A stretch of 64,000 bases of DNA from Halalkaliarchaeum desulfuricum (GTDB lineage: Archaea > Halobacteriota > Halobacteria > Halobacteriales > Haloferacaceae): contig NZ_CP025066.1 of NCBI RefSeq assembly GCF_002952775.1, positions 1,302,001 through 1,366,000 of the forward strand. Reading direction: 5' to 3'. This document shows positions 16,599 through 25,814 of the stretch, piece by piece (positions within the stretch are counted from its first letter, which is position 1; every line of letters begins with the position of its first letter). The position numbers and the translations under genes are program-made. The notes under the pieces are model-generated. The model saw only the letters and a program-made list of their open reading frames with translations, was not told where the DNA came from and did no database searches.

Positions 16599-18115
16599 TC
16601 CGCAGTCGGCGCTTGAGGCTCCGACTCGTTCGACGTATCGAGATCGAAGTCGGCGCCGTCTCCCATTGCATCTGGCGTGGATGGTTCACCGTACAATTCC
16701 TCGAACTGGGCCTGGACTTGTTCGTTCTCCTCGTCCAGTTCTTCCTCGAGGGCACTCTCTTCCACCTCATCCCGATCCGGGAGGCCGAGAAGCTCGCGCA
16801 TCTCTTCGGGCGGGACGATGTCGCTCGGTTCGCCCTCGTCGCCAGCAGCTGCCTGGAGGCCACGGGCGAATTCTGCGAACTCCGAAGCGTCGAAGTTGTC
16901 GCGGAGTAGCGGGTTCTCCTCCCGTTCCTCCTCGATCGAGAGCTTGACGGAGGCAACGTCGTTCTCACTGTAGCCGAACTCCTCGGCTTTTCGACGGAGA
17001 ACTGGCGTGAAAGCCTCTTCGAGCTGACGTCGTTTGTTTTCGATCTTGCGCTCGTACTGGGGTGCTTGTTCGGCAGTGACGTCTCGATTAATCGAATCTG
17101 TAAAGCCCAATTTGTACTTCGGAACGGGAAGGGTGGAGACGATTTCCTCGACGTACCAGTCCAGGAGTTCTTCGATCTCAGGGACGTCCGAGGAGATCGT
17201 CTCGACTTCCACGTCACCGGGGACGAAGTCTTTGGATCCGACTTCCCAGTTGCCCTCCTTGTGCTCGTCACGATAGTCCTTGATCTTGTCCTCGGGCCAG
17301 ACGCCAGCTCGGGGATCAGTAATGTCACCACTGGGTTCGCCCAATTTGAAAATCCAGTGTGGATAACCTTTCGAGTGGACAGCCTCGCCGATGTCGTCGA
17401 GCATTCGGTACAGCTCGTCGATCTCCTGGGAGACGGGTTCGATCGAACTGTTCCCGAAGATGTCCGACGTGTCCGGATCGCGGACGAGTTTCACGATGTC
17501 GTTCTGGCTCAGGGGGACAGTGTTTTTGTCATTGAACGGGCCAGCCAGCGCGCTGTTGTCCCACTGTCCGTAGGCTGCTGCTTCACCACGAGACGTCGTC
17601 TGGACACCGTCAACCTCGGTGTCGTCGGGACGGATCAGGACTGCCTGGTTCTCGTAGGTGTACGCCGAAACAGTGGAGACGTTGATGAGTCGGAATCCCC
17701 AGATCTCATCGTCAGCTTCGGCCTTCGGGACTACTTCGACGAGTGCTGTCCCGCGAACTTCCTCCTGGACGATCGAACCGTCCAGGATCTCCGCGAAGTC
17801 GCGATGGGATTCGCCGGCGACGATCGCCGAACTGGAGAGCCACTCTTCGAGTTCCTCGACAAGTTCGTCGTTGTCGGCGTCGACGCGATAGCCGGGTGCC
17901 GTAATATCCTCGGCAAAGATGTCGATTCCACGGCGGACGAGGGGACAGGTTCGATATTGGGCCCAGAATTTTTCCAAGTCCCCCTTGTTCGGGCGAATTC
18001 GGTGGGTGTCACCGGAGAGGGTGTAATATGCGTATTCATCTGTCCGATTCTCCGACTGAACGTCGGGATCACCGTTCCCGAGAACAGCTTCACGTAGTCG
18101 ATTTCGAAGACTCAT
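16595..18115 (-). CDS. Portal protein
   Basis: The 506-residue protein is a phage portal of the HK97/SPP1 type. It shows the usual N-terminal region with FWAQYRTCPLVRRGIDIFAE, the segment GTALVEVVPKAEADDEIWGF, and NDIVKLVRDPDTSDIFGNSS followed by helix QEIDELYRMLDDIGEAVHSK. The C-terminal quarter is acidic and helical (REENPLLRDNFDASEFAEFA) and lies inside the head. Twelve copies would form the packaging ring at one vertex. It lies between the large terminase and MuF genes. Confidence 0.92.
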   Translation of the reverse strand: MSLRNRLREAVLGNGDPDVQSENRTDEYAYYTLSGDTHRIRPNKGDLEKFWAQYRTCPLVRRGIDIFAEDITAPGYRVDADNDELVEELEEWLSSSAIVAGESHRDFAEILDGSIVQEEVRGTALVEVVPKAEADDEIWGFRLINVSTVSAYTYENQAVLIRPDDTEVDGVQTTSRGEAAAYGQWDNSALAGPFNDKNTVPLSQNDIVKLVRDPDTSDIFGNSSIEPVSQEIDELYRMLDDIGEAVHSKGYPHWIFKLGEPSGDITDPRAGVWPEDKIKDYRDEHKEGNWEVGSKDFVPGDVEVETISSDVPEIEELLDWYVEEIVSTLPVPKYKLGFTDSINRDVTAEQAPQYERKIENKRRQLEEAFTPVLRRKAEEFGYSENDVASVKLSIEEEREENPLLRDNFDASEFAEFARGLQAAAGDEGEPSDIVPPEEMRELLGLPDRDEVEESALEEELDEENEQVQAQFEELYGEPSTPDAMGDGADFDLDTSNESEPQAPTAD

Positions 18116-18147
18116 GTATTGGTTATATCAGAAATATTACTCTTCCG

Positions 18148-19713
18148 TCAGTACGAGTAGAAGGAGTAGCCTGCGTTCGACGACACCTGCTGGACGTTGA
18201 GGCCCCACGCAGCGAGACTTACGGCGTCAAGCAAGTCCGGAGATCGTCCGAGAGCATCACTCTTCTTCAGATCCGACTTCGACGTCGCCTTCCAGGTGGT
18301 GCCGGACTTCAGTGATTTTTCTTCCAGTTCGATGTGACGGGCAGCCTCCCTGAGCTCGGATGCCACGTCACTCCTGGGTTCGACGGCACCGTTCTCGAGC
18401 CAGCTACCCAACTCGCAGAGCGCTTCAGTGCGACAATCCGAGTATTTGGTTCTCTGACGTGCGTTCTCGCTCGCCTTGAACCGAGTGACGTTGTAGCCCT
18501 CGCGCTTGAGTTCGTCGGCGATTCCGGAACCCTCACCGATTGCGTCCATGATGACTGGCGTCCGTTCGTCGTCGACGTGGCGCTCGATGAGGCGTTTATT
18601 CACCGAGTGATCACCAGGGGACTCGACTGACTCGAGGACGTCGACGCGCTCCGGTGTGATCCCAGCGATCACCGTTCGATCGCCACCACCGCGGGCGACG
18701 TCGACACCGTACGCGTTGTACTCTATGTCCGCTGAGTCGGTGCTATCGCGATTTCCGAAACCCGAGCTATCAACAAGCTCCTCCCAGTTGTTCTCAGCTG
18801 TGGTGACATCCTCGGCGTAGAACGGGCGGACTGACTTTGCACCCGTCGGCGGGATCACTCCGAGCCGACGTCGGTACCAACGTTCGTCGAGGCCTTTCTC
18901 GGTACAGGTGAGAATCCCAGTGTCCTCGTCCGTTTCGAGCGTGTCCAGGACGTTCTCGAACCCGGGGAAATTCTCCCGGTTCCAGCTCCGATAGTCCTCG
19001 CGGATCTGTTTGAGATCGACGAGGCCCGGGATCTTGTCACCCTCCGCCAGGCCGGCGTCCACCTGGGCATTGTGGGAGTCCAGCGAGGAGAACTGGATCA
19101 CCTCGTAGCGAGGATCCTCCATCAGATCGAAGAGGGAATTCCCTTCGTCTCGAGGCGGGTTGCCAATTACTACCATACGATCCTTCTCGTCGGTGATCGA
19201 GGACTGAGCAGAGTCGAAATGTTCAGCAGTAATATCTGGCTTATCCGCCTCGTCCACCACCACCTGGACGCGTTTGTTATGGCGTCCTTCGAGGTTTTCG
19301 GGGTACCGGCCCGAGATACAGCGGAAGTAGTGTTCGGGATCGTGTTCGAACTCGATACGTGGGGGCGACTTCTTCACTTCTCCTTCCAACGGGAACTCCT
19401 CTTTGGCGCCCCGAAGCAGCGACTGCATCGGTTTGAACGTCGCTTCCTCCATCTGGCTGTACGAGCCAGACGTCATGACGACAGTCGAGTTCGGGTTGGT
19501 GTAGAGAAAGGCCAGGTTGAGACAGGCGATCGCGAATGACTTCCCAACACCGTTGCCAGATACGATGATGAGGTGTTTGTGTCGAGTAACTGCACGGAGG
19601 ATCTTGGCTTGTACCTCGGCCAGTTGGACTCCCAGTACGTCCTCTGTGAAGCGGACGTATCGCTGTTCGCCGGAAACGTAGGGCGCGAGTGGATGGGAGT
19701 CCGTTGTTGACAT
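18148..19713 (-). CDS. terL: Terminase large subunit
   Basis: The 521-residue packaging motor has an ATPase and a nuclease domain. Walker A is SGNGVGKS at residues 52-59, Walker B VVVDEAD ending at Glu155, and the coupling motif MVVIGNPP follows. The nuclease starts with YNAYGVDVARGGGDRTVIAG, which carries an acidic metal ligand, then TPVIMDAIGEGSGIADELKR as the second acidic site. It packages DNA into the head through the portal. The start at 19713 directly follows the 390-bp repeat array at 19741-20130. Confidence 0.95.
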   Translation of the reverse strand: MSTTDSHPLAPYVSGEQRYVRFTEDVLGVQLAEVQAKILRAVTRHKHLIIVSGNGVGKSFAIACLNLAFLYTNPNSTVVMTSGSYSQMEEATFKPMQSLLRGAKEEFPLEGEVKKSPPRIEFEHDPEHYFRCISGRYPENLEGRHNKRVQVVVDEADKPDITAEHFDSAQSSITDEKDRMVVIGNPPRDEGNSLFDLMEDPRYEVIQFSSLDSHNAQVDAGLAEGDKIPGLVDLKQIREDYRSWNRENFPGFENVLDTLETDEDTGILTCTEKGLDERWYRRRLGVIPPTGAKSVRPFYAEDVTTAENNWEELVDSSGFGNRDSTDSADIEYNAYGVDVARGGGDRTVIAGITPERVDVLESVESPGDHSVNKRLIERHVDDERTPVIMDAIGEGSGIADELKREGYNVTRFKASENARQRTKYSDCRTEALCELGSWLENGAVEPRSDVASELREAARHIELEEKSLKSGTTWKATSKSDLKKSDALGRSPDLLDAVSLAAWGLNVQQVSSNAGYSFYSY

Positions 19714-19740
19714 CGGAAATAACTAATAAAGGACGGAGCG

Positions 19741-20130
19741 TTTGTTCACCAACTGGTTGTCGCAGTCTGGCGATTAACACATGAAAACCGGAGTGTGTGT
19801 TGTTTATAAACGAACGGCGACAGATGAAACAGATGAAATAGATGAAGGGGCAGTTGGGACAACTGGCACTCTATCGTTCCTGCTAACACTCGAAAACCGG
19901 AGTGTGTCTGTTTTATAAACGAACGGCGACAGATGAAACACCTGAAACAGATGAAATAGATGAAATGGTAGTTGGGACACCTGGCACGATATCGTTCCTG
20001 CTAACACATGAAAACCGGAGTGTCTGCTTTATAAACGAACGGCGACAAATGAAACAGATGAAACACGGGGTGTTTGTTCCTAACTGATCGTCGCTGTCTG
20101 GCGATTAACACATGAAAACCGGAGTGTGTT
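19741..20130. repeat. Direct-repeat array between the terminase genes
   Basis: Four copies of the motif ACACATGAAAACCGGAGTGT (with small changes) begin near 19777, 19886, 20003 and 20107. Each of the first three is followed by TTTATAAACGAACGGCGACA and then by 9-bp units AGATGAAAC or AGATGAAAT in tandem. The unit length is about 104-118 bp. The outer copies also share TCTGGCGATTAACACATG. Each motif has short ACACA/TGTGT arms. Small frames inside are a by-product of the repeats. The position between small and large terminase genes suits a packaging (pac or cos) recognition site, or an iteron-like origin. Confidence 0.85.
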
Positions 20131-20135
20131 ACTAT

Positions 20136-20567
20136 TTATTCCGAGTCGTCCTTCGCGTTCTCGATCTGTTCCATCCAACCTGCCTGCGCTTCTGCCTTCT
20201 TGAGCTCCGGGCCCTCTTCAAGCAAACCTAATTTCTCCAATTCCTTCGTCGTCGTCCGAACGAGTCTATCGTATACCATATTGATCCGATCGGATCGCTC
20301 CGAACCTTCGGAGATGAGATCCTCGGCGATGATTGTCTCGTTCGCTCGGAACCGCTTGACGGTGTCGAGGGCTACGTTGCGGATCGCATTCCGCTCGTAG
20401 GCACCGACGTCGCCGTCGAATTTGTCCAGGAGATCAGTCGAGATCTCGACGACGAGTCGCTTCTCGTCGTCCGACATGTTCTCGAAGAGGTTGTCTCGCT
20501 TCTGGTACAAGCCGTGCGTCACTGCGTTGTCGTTGCCCTCTGGGGCGCCAGGTTTTCCGTTAGTCAT
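20136..20567 (-). CDS. Terminase small subunit candidate
   Basis: The 143-residue protein begins TNGKPGAPEGNDNAVTHGLY, a start seen in many phage small terminases and HTH packaging proteins. The rest is helical: ENMSDDEKRLVVEISTDLLD, ERNAIRNVALDTVKRFRANE and a C-terminal helix. Small terminases bind the packaging site and load the large subunit. Its location before the repeat array and the large subunit gene supports the assignment. No ATPase motif is present, as expected. Confidence 0.75.
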   Translation of the reverse strand: MTNGKPGAPEGNDNAVTHGLYQKRDNLFENMSDDEKRLVVEISTDLLDKFDGDVGAYERNAIRNVALDTVKRFRANETIIAEDLISEGSERSDRINMVYDRLVRTTTKELEKLGLLEEGPELKKAEAQAGWMEQIENAKDDSE

Positions 20568-20584
20568 AGTTGTGTCTCAAAAAA

Positions 20585-20752
20585 TCAGTCGTCTGAATCG
20601 TGCGCTTTGATTCGGTGTCGACGCATCAGTTCGTCGTTCCCGAAGAGGCGATCACAGTCGGGACACTGGGCGAAGAGTTCACCTTCTGCGACTGCGTCGG
20701 AAGTCGCAGGATCTTCCGATCTCTCGTCGAGAGAATCAGAAAAATCAGTCAT
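20585..20752 (-). CDS. 55-residue C2H2 zinc-finger protein
   Basis: The frame starts at ATG 20752, where the start shares its A with the TGA of the HNH gene, and stops at 20585. The protein contains CPDCDRLFGNDELMRRHRIK followed by AH, a classic CxxC...HxxxxH finger. An acidic N-terminal tail of about 27 residues precedes it. The translational coupling and tight spacing (17 bases to the small terminase) make it a real gene of the packaging operon. It may help DNA recognition. Confidence 0.75.
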   Translation of the reverse strand: MTDFSDSLDERSEDPATSDAVAEGELFAQCPDCDRLFGNDELMRRHRIKAHDSDD

Positions 20753-21081
20753 CAGTCAAAGCGGATCTTGGTTCGTTTCGTCCGAGGATGCAGGCCTTCG
20801 ATCTCGGCCTCACACTCGGCGCAGACGATGACGAGGTTGGCGCGCACCGGTTCCTTGTCGGAGTCAACCTGATGGACATCCAGGGACTCCTCGGCTCCAC
20901 ACCGGCGACACTGTCCGTTGTCACGGGCGTAGACTTCGGCCTCGAGCCCGTCGACGGCCTGTCGGGGAGCAGTCTGGGCTTCCTCGGCGCCGTCGCAGTG
21001 GGCCTTGTGGGCGCCGATCCCGCGCTTGTCGAATTCTTCTCCACAGTATTCGCACTCGACGGTGTCAGAGCCCTCAGTCAT
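20752..21081 (-). CDS. HNH endonuclease with N-terminal zinc finger
   Basis: The 109-residue protein begins with a zinc finger (CEYCGEEFDKRGIGAHKAHC, residues 10-29). A compact HNH domain follows: VYARDNGQCRRCGAEESLDV, then HQVDSDKEPVRANLVIVCAE, where the conserved His and Asn and two CxxC pairs are visible. HNH proteins next to terminase genes are needed for end cleavage in HK97-like viruses. It overlaps the preceding gene by 8 bases and the next by one base. Confidence 0.85.
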   Translation of the reverse strand: MTEGSDTVECEYCGEEFDKRGIGAHKAHCDGAEEAQTAPRQAVDGLEAEVYARDNGQCRRCGAEESLDVHQVDSDKEPVRANLVIVCAECEAEIEGLHPRTKRTKIRFD

Positions 21082-21403
21082 CGTCTTCCTCCAGTACAGC
21101 GAGTTCGGTGACAGTCTGGACGGTGGCGATCCCGACGTCGTCGTCCTCGTAGGCCTCTTCGAGGCCGTCCTCGTCGAACATCACCTGTGACGTAACGTAG
21201 CTGGTGTCGTCTTCGTTGAGCTCGTCAACGTCGTCGACGATCGAACGGGCCACCGTCTCGACAAGCGTCAGCTCCACCTCGTCGTAGGAGTCGAAGACGG
21301 AGAGATCGAGCGGGACGGTGACTTCGTAGGCGTTGAGTTCGAGTTCGTTTATGGGCTGTTTTGTCGTCATTTGGTTTCTCTTAATTACAGTAGTTGAACT
21401 CAT
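21074..21403 (-). CDS. Small acidic protein at the head of the late operon
   Basis: The 109-residue protein is not recognised. It is beta-alpha in outline (LELNAYEVTVPLDLSVF, EVELTLVETVARSIVDDVDE) with a very acidic end. A second in-frame ATG at 21370 (MTTKQPINELEL) may be the true start, because the first 11 residues have a different composition. It is the first gene downstream of promoter element copy B. It overlaps the HNH gene by 8 bases, so the two are co-translated. Confidence 0.6.
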   Translation of the reverse strand: MSSTTVIKRNQMTTKQPINELELNAYEVTVPLDLSVFDSYDEVELTLVETVARSIVDDVDELNEDDTSYVTSQVMFDEDGLEEAYEDDDVGIATVQTVTELAVLEEDDD

Positions 21404-21495
21404 CCCAGTCGAAGCTAGCAGACTGTCAATCTGCGAACTCGTTTCGCTGTAGGAGTCGTTCTAAATGTGATTTCAGAATAAGGACGTACTACTGT

Positions 21496-21551
21496 TCGTA
21501 CTATAGTATAGGTGCCCGACGTACCTTACATTTCGGCGACGATTAGGTAGC
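21496..21551 (-). promoter_or_regulatory. Late promoter element, copy B
   Basis: This block aligns without gaps to 12088-12143. Leftward it reads GCCGAAATGTAAGGT, then CCTATACTATAGTACGA as TATA region. The TATA core is itself palindromic. It lies about 95 bases before the first late gene at 21403. The conserved upstream half suggests a virus-specific activator site. The rest of the 21404-21601 gap shows no gene. Confidence 0.65.
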
Positions 21552-21601
21552 CTACAAGTAGGCCATACGAGATTAATTAGTCTAGAAGAACTCGATGAGT
21601 C

Positions 21602-24600
21602 CTAGAATTCTGGATCGATTTTCTGGACTTTTTCGTACTGCTTGTTGTATCGGTGGATCATCTCACGATGGCGATCAGAGTCGATCCCGTACAGTCCGAA
21701 CACGATGTCGTCTATTTCCTCTTCAATATCACTGATTGAATCGGAAGCGAGCGTCTCTTGATCTTCTTCGAGTTCCCTGAGTGCGTCGGAAGCCACATTA
21801 TCGTCCAGAGGCAGTGGAATCGTTACTGACTCGTTGGCTGATAGGGATCTCCCACTCAGCGCTTCAACGACATAATCAGCCTTCGTTCTAGTGTCGATTG
21901 CACTGTGGTTGATTCCACCGTCTTCTAACGTAACTGTGAATCCACCGGAAAGATCGGAATCCAGTGATGGATTAGCGATGTAAGACGACGAAGGTGCATA
22001 CGAGACTGGCGCAAACTCCTCACCTGATTCACGTGCATCAGCTATGTATGGATCGGGGAATTGGGGGACTTTAATTTCAAGATCTTTTAATTCCAATATA
22101 TCCTTTACTAATTGTTTTAATTCACGTTTCTGGGTTGCACTACCGAGATTAACTGGCCATTTCGACGTGTAGTCTTCTATATAGCTGTATGCATCCCCTT
22201 TATGTATACGTGAATGTTGTTTGTGGAAGAAGTCGACAACCTCAGAATTCAGAACGGCAGCAAGAGCATGTTTCACAGAATCTTCTGCGAGAATGGCATA
22301 AACGCGTGCATTATGGGGAGCCATAATCCCCGCATCATCGAAACTAAGTTTATTTCTCTGTGCTTGATTTCCAGTTAGAAGTTTTGGTTTTGGAAGTGAT
22401 TCTATATTCTGTCTACGCATATATCTATACCACCACAAGTTGTTATCTAGTTCTTGGACTTTGGATGGGGCAGAACGCAGTTCTGAAGAAAGTTTCCGAT
22501 ATTGAGAGGGAGATAACGAACTATTATCTTCATCGTCCGCATTGAAAACCCCTAACTGGGATGCGAGTTCAATGTGAACGTTCTCTCGTTCGTTTGACTC
22601 ATCAGAGAGAGTTTTTAGGACTTCCTCATCAGTAAAATATTCCCACGTCAAAGGATACGATTCTGCCAGTTTTGTTGGTTTGATGAGTTCTGCACGATTA
22701 TCTCCCTGAATATACGGGACAAAGACGAGTCGATTATTCCAGTTTGGCAACCACCGATCTGCGTCTTCCCCAGTAATGTCAAGTTTCATCAAACCAGTTT
22801 CAACGGTATACGTTTCATCAATGTCTTCTGGAGTAATTGTTAGCCTGTCTAATTCATGTAACTTTTCTTTAACTATCCCAGTCGTTGGATAAACCACATA
22901 GGCACCATCTCCGCTTGTTTGAATCCCTACTCGGATATCGTCACCTACCAAGTTACCATCATTTACTGGCTTGTTATTCCTAATCACATTTTTATCTCCG
23001 AGTCGCATCTCTGTAGAGTCTTCAATCTGATTGAGTATCCGGAACTCTTCTGGTGAGGCTACCGGCCACACGTCTGCGAGAGGTAGATTACGAGTTAGTG
23101 TGATCTCCCCGAATTTGCCTTCAAAAGTCTCGCTAAGCTCTTCTGTCTCGACACGCCCAGAACGAGTATAGACACGAACTTGGAACTTCCGAGAGTCGAT
23201 TTCAAAGAAATCAACTGATTCTGTAGGTTCTCGAGTTCGAATCTGTTCGACGAGTGCTGATACACTATCATCCCAGTCCCTTACGCGTGTTGCTGAGATC
23301 TCGTAGGTGTCTGTGAATTTATCATTCTCAATGAACGATTCCCAATCGTCGTTGTATACCTCCTTTTCAACGACGATTAGACTCGAGTAGTTGGTTGCGT
23401 CCTCAAAGAGTTGATAATCGGTGAAATCGATGAGTTCTTGGATATTATTTTTGGCGAGAAATGCTCTGATTTCTTTGCCACCCTGGTTTTTTAGATATCG
23501 GTTTGAAACTAGGAACCCGAGATTTCCTCCAATTTTCAGGATATCTAATCCTCGCTCCATGAATTGGAGGTACGGATCGGTTTCCTTCCAAGCAGACAGA
23601 TAGAGTTCCTGCATCTGTCGCTTTTCCTCTGTATCCTCGTGACGGCTTTGCTTCGCAACCCATGGCGGATTCCCTACCACGTAGTCGTACTTGATATCAT
23701 TCTTGAGCGTAGCTCCAAGAACGACATCCTCAATTAGCTTCAAGAGCCGGCCATCATTGTACTCCTCACGGAGCGCTCGGATAGTTTCAAGGAATTCATT
23801 CGCTGTATCATGAAACACACTTGCAATCTGCTCTACACTCCGCTCTCGGGTGAAATAATCGTAAAAATAGGGGATGAGTTCCTCACTAGATATCTCGTAC
23901 GATTCGTCTTCAGCTTCTGCTTTAACTGCGTCAAAGACTGCACATAGTGCAGAGAAGTACTGTTGTTGATTACTGATTTCTCCTGATGTAATAGACTGAA
24001 CGTGGCCGAATTGAGGGAATTCGAAGTCCATCGATTCGAATTCCGCTCCATCTCCATTCCGAATTGGCAGAGGCATAGTGAATTCAACCTTCCCTCCCCC
24101 ATAACTCGCTGAAAGCGATTGCTGAACGCCCTCTTGCGCTCTCGATTCATCCAGTAGTGAGTCGGTGCGGAAGATAGGTAATCGCCTAAGAACGAGGTTC
24201 GGCTCTGCTTCTATGGCACGTTTGTAGTCCTCCAAAATTTCAAGCATAAACCGAATTTGGGCAAGGACAACTGCGAAAGGGTGGATGTCAAGTCCGACGA
24301 TACGGGCGCGATTACAGAGATCTTGGAGGGCTGCCGGGAGATCGTCTCCGTCCATATCTTCCTGGTATCGATCAAGGGCTGCCATGAGGAAGGTACCTGA
24401 ACCACACGCTGGATCGATCAGGCGTTCATACTGGACATTATCCCCGTATCCAGTAGATTCGACAATATAGTCACAAACAGAAGGTGGGGTGTAGAACTCA
24501 CCGAGTGCACGTCGAGTCTTCGGATCGAAGTACTGCTGATAGAGTTCACCCAAAGGATCGCCTCGAATGCTTGAGAAGTCGAACCGAGCCATCGTAATTG

Positions 24601-25723
24601 TGAACTCAATAAGAGACTTCCCGAATTCGTCGTATTCAGCGGGCCAGTCCTCCTCGGCTATATCTCGGGCGGATAGCTCTTCAATCTCTTCCGCTGGTTG
24701 TGTCCACCAGTAATATATATCCTGTTCGAAGACGGACTCTACAAGCTCCTCACGCATCGTCCACATCAGACTTCGGCCTGTTTGGACGTGTGAAACCGGT
24801 TCAACCTGTCCGCGGAAATCTATCGTCTCGTCCTCAATATGCTCTGAGATGCTAACGTTCGGGAACTCGTAGTCTTCACAAGCCTTTGCCAACATGAGCC
24901 GGCCGAGCATCGACTGAACCGTCTCCACTGCGAACATCACTTTTTGCTTGTTCGACGCACTCCCGGCAATATCCCGCCACTCCTCGGGGAGATCGTACCA
25001 GCTCGGATCTGAGGCATAATACGACTGCCAGAACTGGTACGCATCTCTCGGGAACGTTCCGCCCTCGGCCGAGTATTCTTGCTCCAGATAGTAATCGAGA
25101 AGTTCGTAAGTCTGCTCAAGCATCTCGTAGAAGAGTGTGTTCTTCTCAAGACGGAACGTATCGAGAAACTCATTCCGCCCCACCGGTTCCCCTTCGACTA
25201 ATTCACCAACGGAAACGGTATCAGCAGTGCTAAAGTAGGATTCGACATCGTCGACAGATTCAAACTCGTAGTCTGGCTTCTCTAACTGTTCCAACTCTGT
25301 TAGCTGTTCCTCTAAGAGTGAGTCAAGTTGGGCCCGATATTTACGCTCTCGCCTATTTCGGCCCACACGCTCGTAAAGAATGAGTTCCTCACCATTAGTG
25401 AGTATTCCGTACTTTGCACGGAGTGGAACTACATACTGTTCCCAAAGCTGGCCGGTATGGCTTGCAAGATCTTCGGATCGAGATGGCTTCTTGAACTCGA
25501 CGACAAAAATGACGTTCCCGTATTTGTCCTTCGCAAAGTAATCGGGACGATCGCCTCCGACTATATGATTCTCGGAGCGTACGTCGATCGGGATTCCTTC
25601 GTATCCGAGCTCCTCAAAGAAATTGTAATCAGTAAAGACATCCGTTACTTCGCTCTCTTCGAGATCAGGACGTTCTTGAATTCTTCGATATATATTTTCA
25701 AGCAGTTCCTTCAATTGGGACAT
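21602..25723 (-). CDS. Single-chain restriction-modification enzyme (type IIG / Eco57I-like)
   Basis: The 1373-residue protein combines a nuclease, methyltransferase and target-recognition region. The N-terminal PD-(D/E)xK motif is GDRPDYFAKDKYGNVIFVVE with FKK (Asp61, Glu76, Lys78). The methyltransferase motif I is LIDPACGSGTFLMAALDR (437-446) and motif IV NPPW (685-688). The long C-terminal part (about 860-1250) should read the DNA target. The DNA is much more AT-rich than the virus core, a sign of transfer. It is likely a defence against other viruses. It is divergent from the TBP-like gene. Confidence 0.88.
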   Translation of the reverse strand: MSQLKELLENIYRRIQERPDLEESEVTDVFTDYNFFEELGYEGIPIDVRSENHIVGGDRPDYFAKDKYGNVIFVVEFKKPSRSEDLASHTGQLWEQYVVPLRAKYGILTNGEELILYERVGRNRRERKYRAQLDSLLEEQLTELEQLEKPDYEFESVDDVESYFSTADTVSVGELVEGEPVGRNEFLDTFRLEKNTLFYEMLEQTYELLDYYLEQEYSAEGGTFPRDAYQFWQSYYASDPSWYDLPEEWRDIAGSASNKQKVMFAVETVQSMLGRLMLAKACEDYEFPNVSISEHIEDETIDFRGQVEPVSHVQTGRSLMWTMREELVESVFEQDIYYWWTQPAEEIEELSARDIAEEDWPAEYDEFGKSLIEFTITMARFDFSSIRGDPLGELYQQYFDPKTRRALGEFYTPPSVCDYIVESTGYGDNVQYERLIDPACGSGTFLMAALDRYQEDMDGDDLPAALQDLCNRARIVGLDIHPFAVVLAQIRFMLEILEDYKRAIEAEPNLVLRRLPIFRTDSLLDESRAQEGVQQSLSASYGGGKVEFTMPLPIRNGDGAEFESMDFEFPQFGHVQSITSGEISNQQQYFSALCAVFDAVKAEAEDESYEISSEELIPYFYDYFTRERSVEQIASVFHDTANEFLETIRALREEYNDGRLLKLIEDVVLGATLKNDIKYDYVVGNPPWVAKQSRHEDTEEKRQMQELYLSAWKETDPYLQFMERGLDILKIGGNLGFLVSNRYLKNQGGKEIRAFLAKNNIQELIDFTDYQLFEDATNYSSLIVVEKEVYNDDWESFIENDKFTDTYEISATRVRDWDDSVSALVEQIRTREPTESVDFFEIDSRKFQVRVYTRSGRVETEELSETFEGKFGEITLTRNLPLADVWPVASPEEFRILNQIEDSTEMRLGDKNVIRNNKPVNDGNLVGDDIRVGIQTSGDGAYVVYPTTGIVKEKLHELDRLTITPEDIDETYTVETGLMKLDITGEDADRWLPNWNNRLVFVPYIQGDNRAELIKPTKLAESYPLTWEYFTDEEVLKTLSDESNERENVHIELASQLGVFNADDEDNSSLSPSQYRKLSSELRSAPSKVQELDNNLWWYRYMRRQNIESLPKPKLLTGNQAQRNKLSFDDAGIMAPHNARVYAILAEDSVKHALAAVLNSEVVDFFHKQHSRIHKGDAYSYIEDYTSKWPVNLGSATQKRELKQLVKDILELKDLEIKVPQFPDPYIADARESGEEFAPVSYAPSSSYIANPSLDSDLSGGFTVTLEDGGINHSAIDTRTKADYVVEALSGRSLSANESVTIPLPLDDNVASDALRELEEDQETLASDSISDIEEEIDDIVFGLYGIDSDRHREMIHRYNKQYEKVQKIDPEF

Positions 25724-25735
25724 AGAAGGCGTCTC

Positions 25736-25759
25736 GGAGGATGTAGACTTTAATCCTCC
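25736..25759. promoter_or_regulatory. Inverted repeat between the RM and TBP-like genes
   Basis: GGAGGAT (25736-25742) pairs with ATCCTCC (25753-25759) across a 10-base spacer in the 91-bp divergent gap. It sits 13 bases before the RM start. It could be an operator shared by both genes. Confidence 0.45.
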
Positions 25760-25814
25760 CCCTCTAAGTTTACCCTACAGACTAGCTAATGAATACAAGA
25801 GGAGGCCAATAACT

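Noticed and set aside
19804-20087. Small frames on both strands within the terminase-gap repeats
   Set aside because: Their proteins only mirror the DNA repeats and have no domain; the repeats explain the open frames.
19741-20130. CRISPR array
   Set aside because: Units are long (about 110 bp) and similar over most of their length, with no unique spacers and no cas genes.
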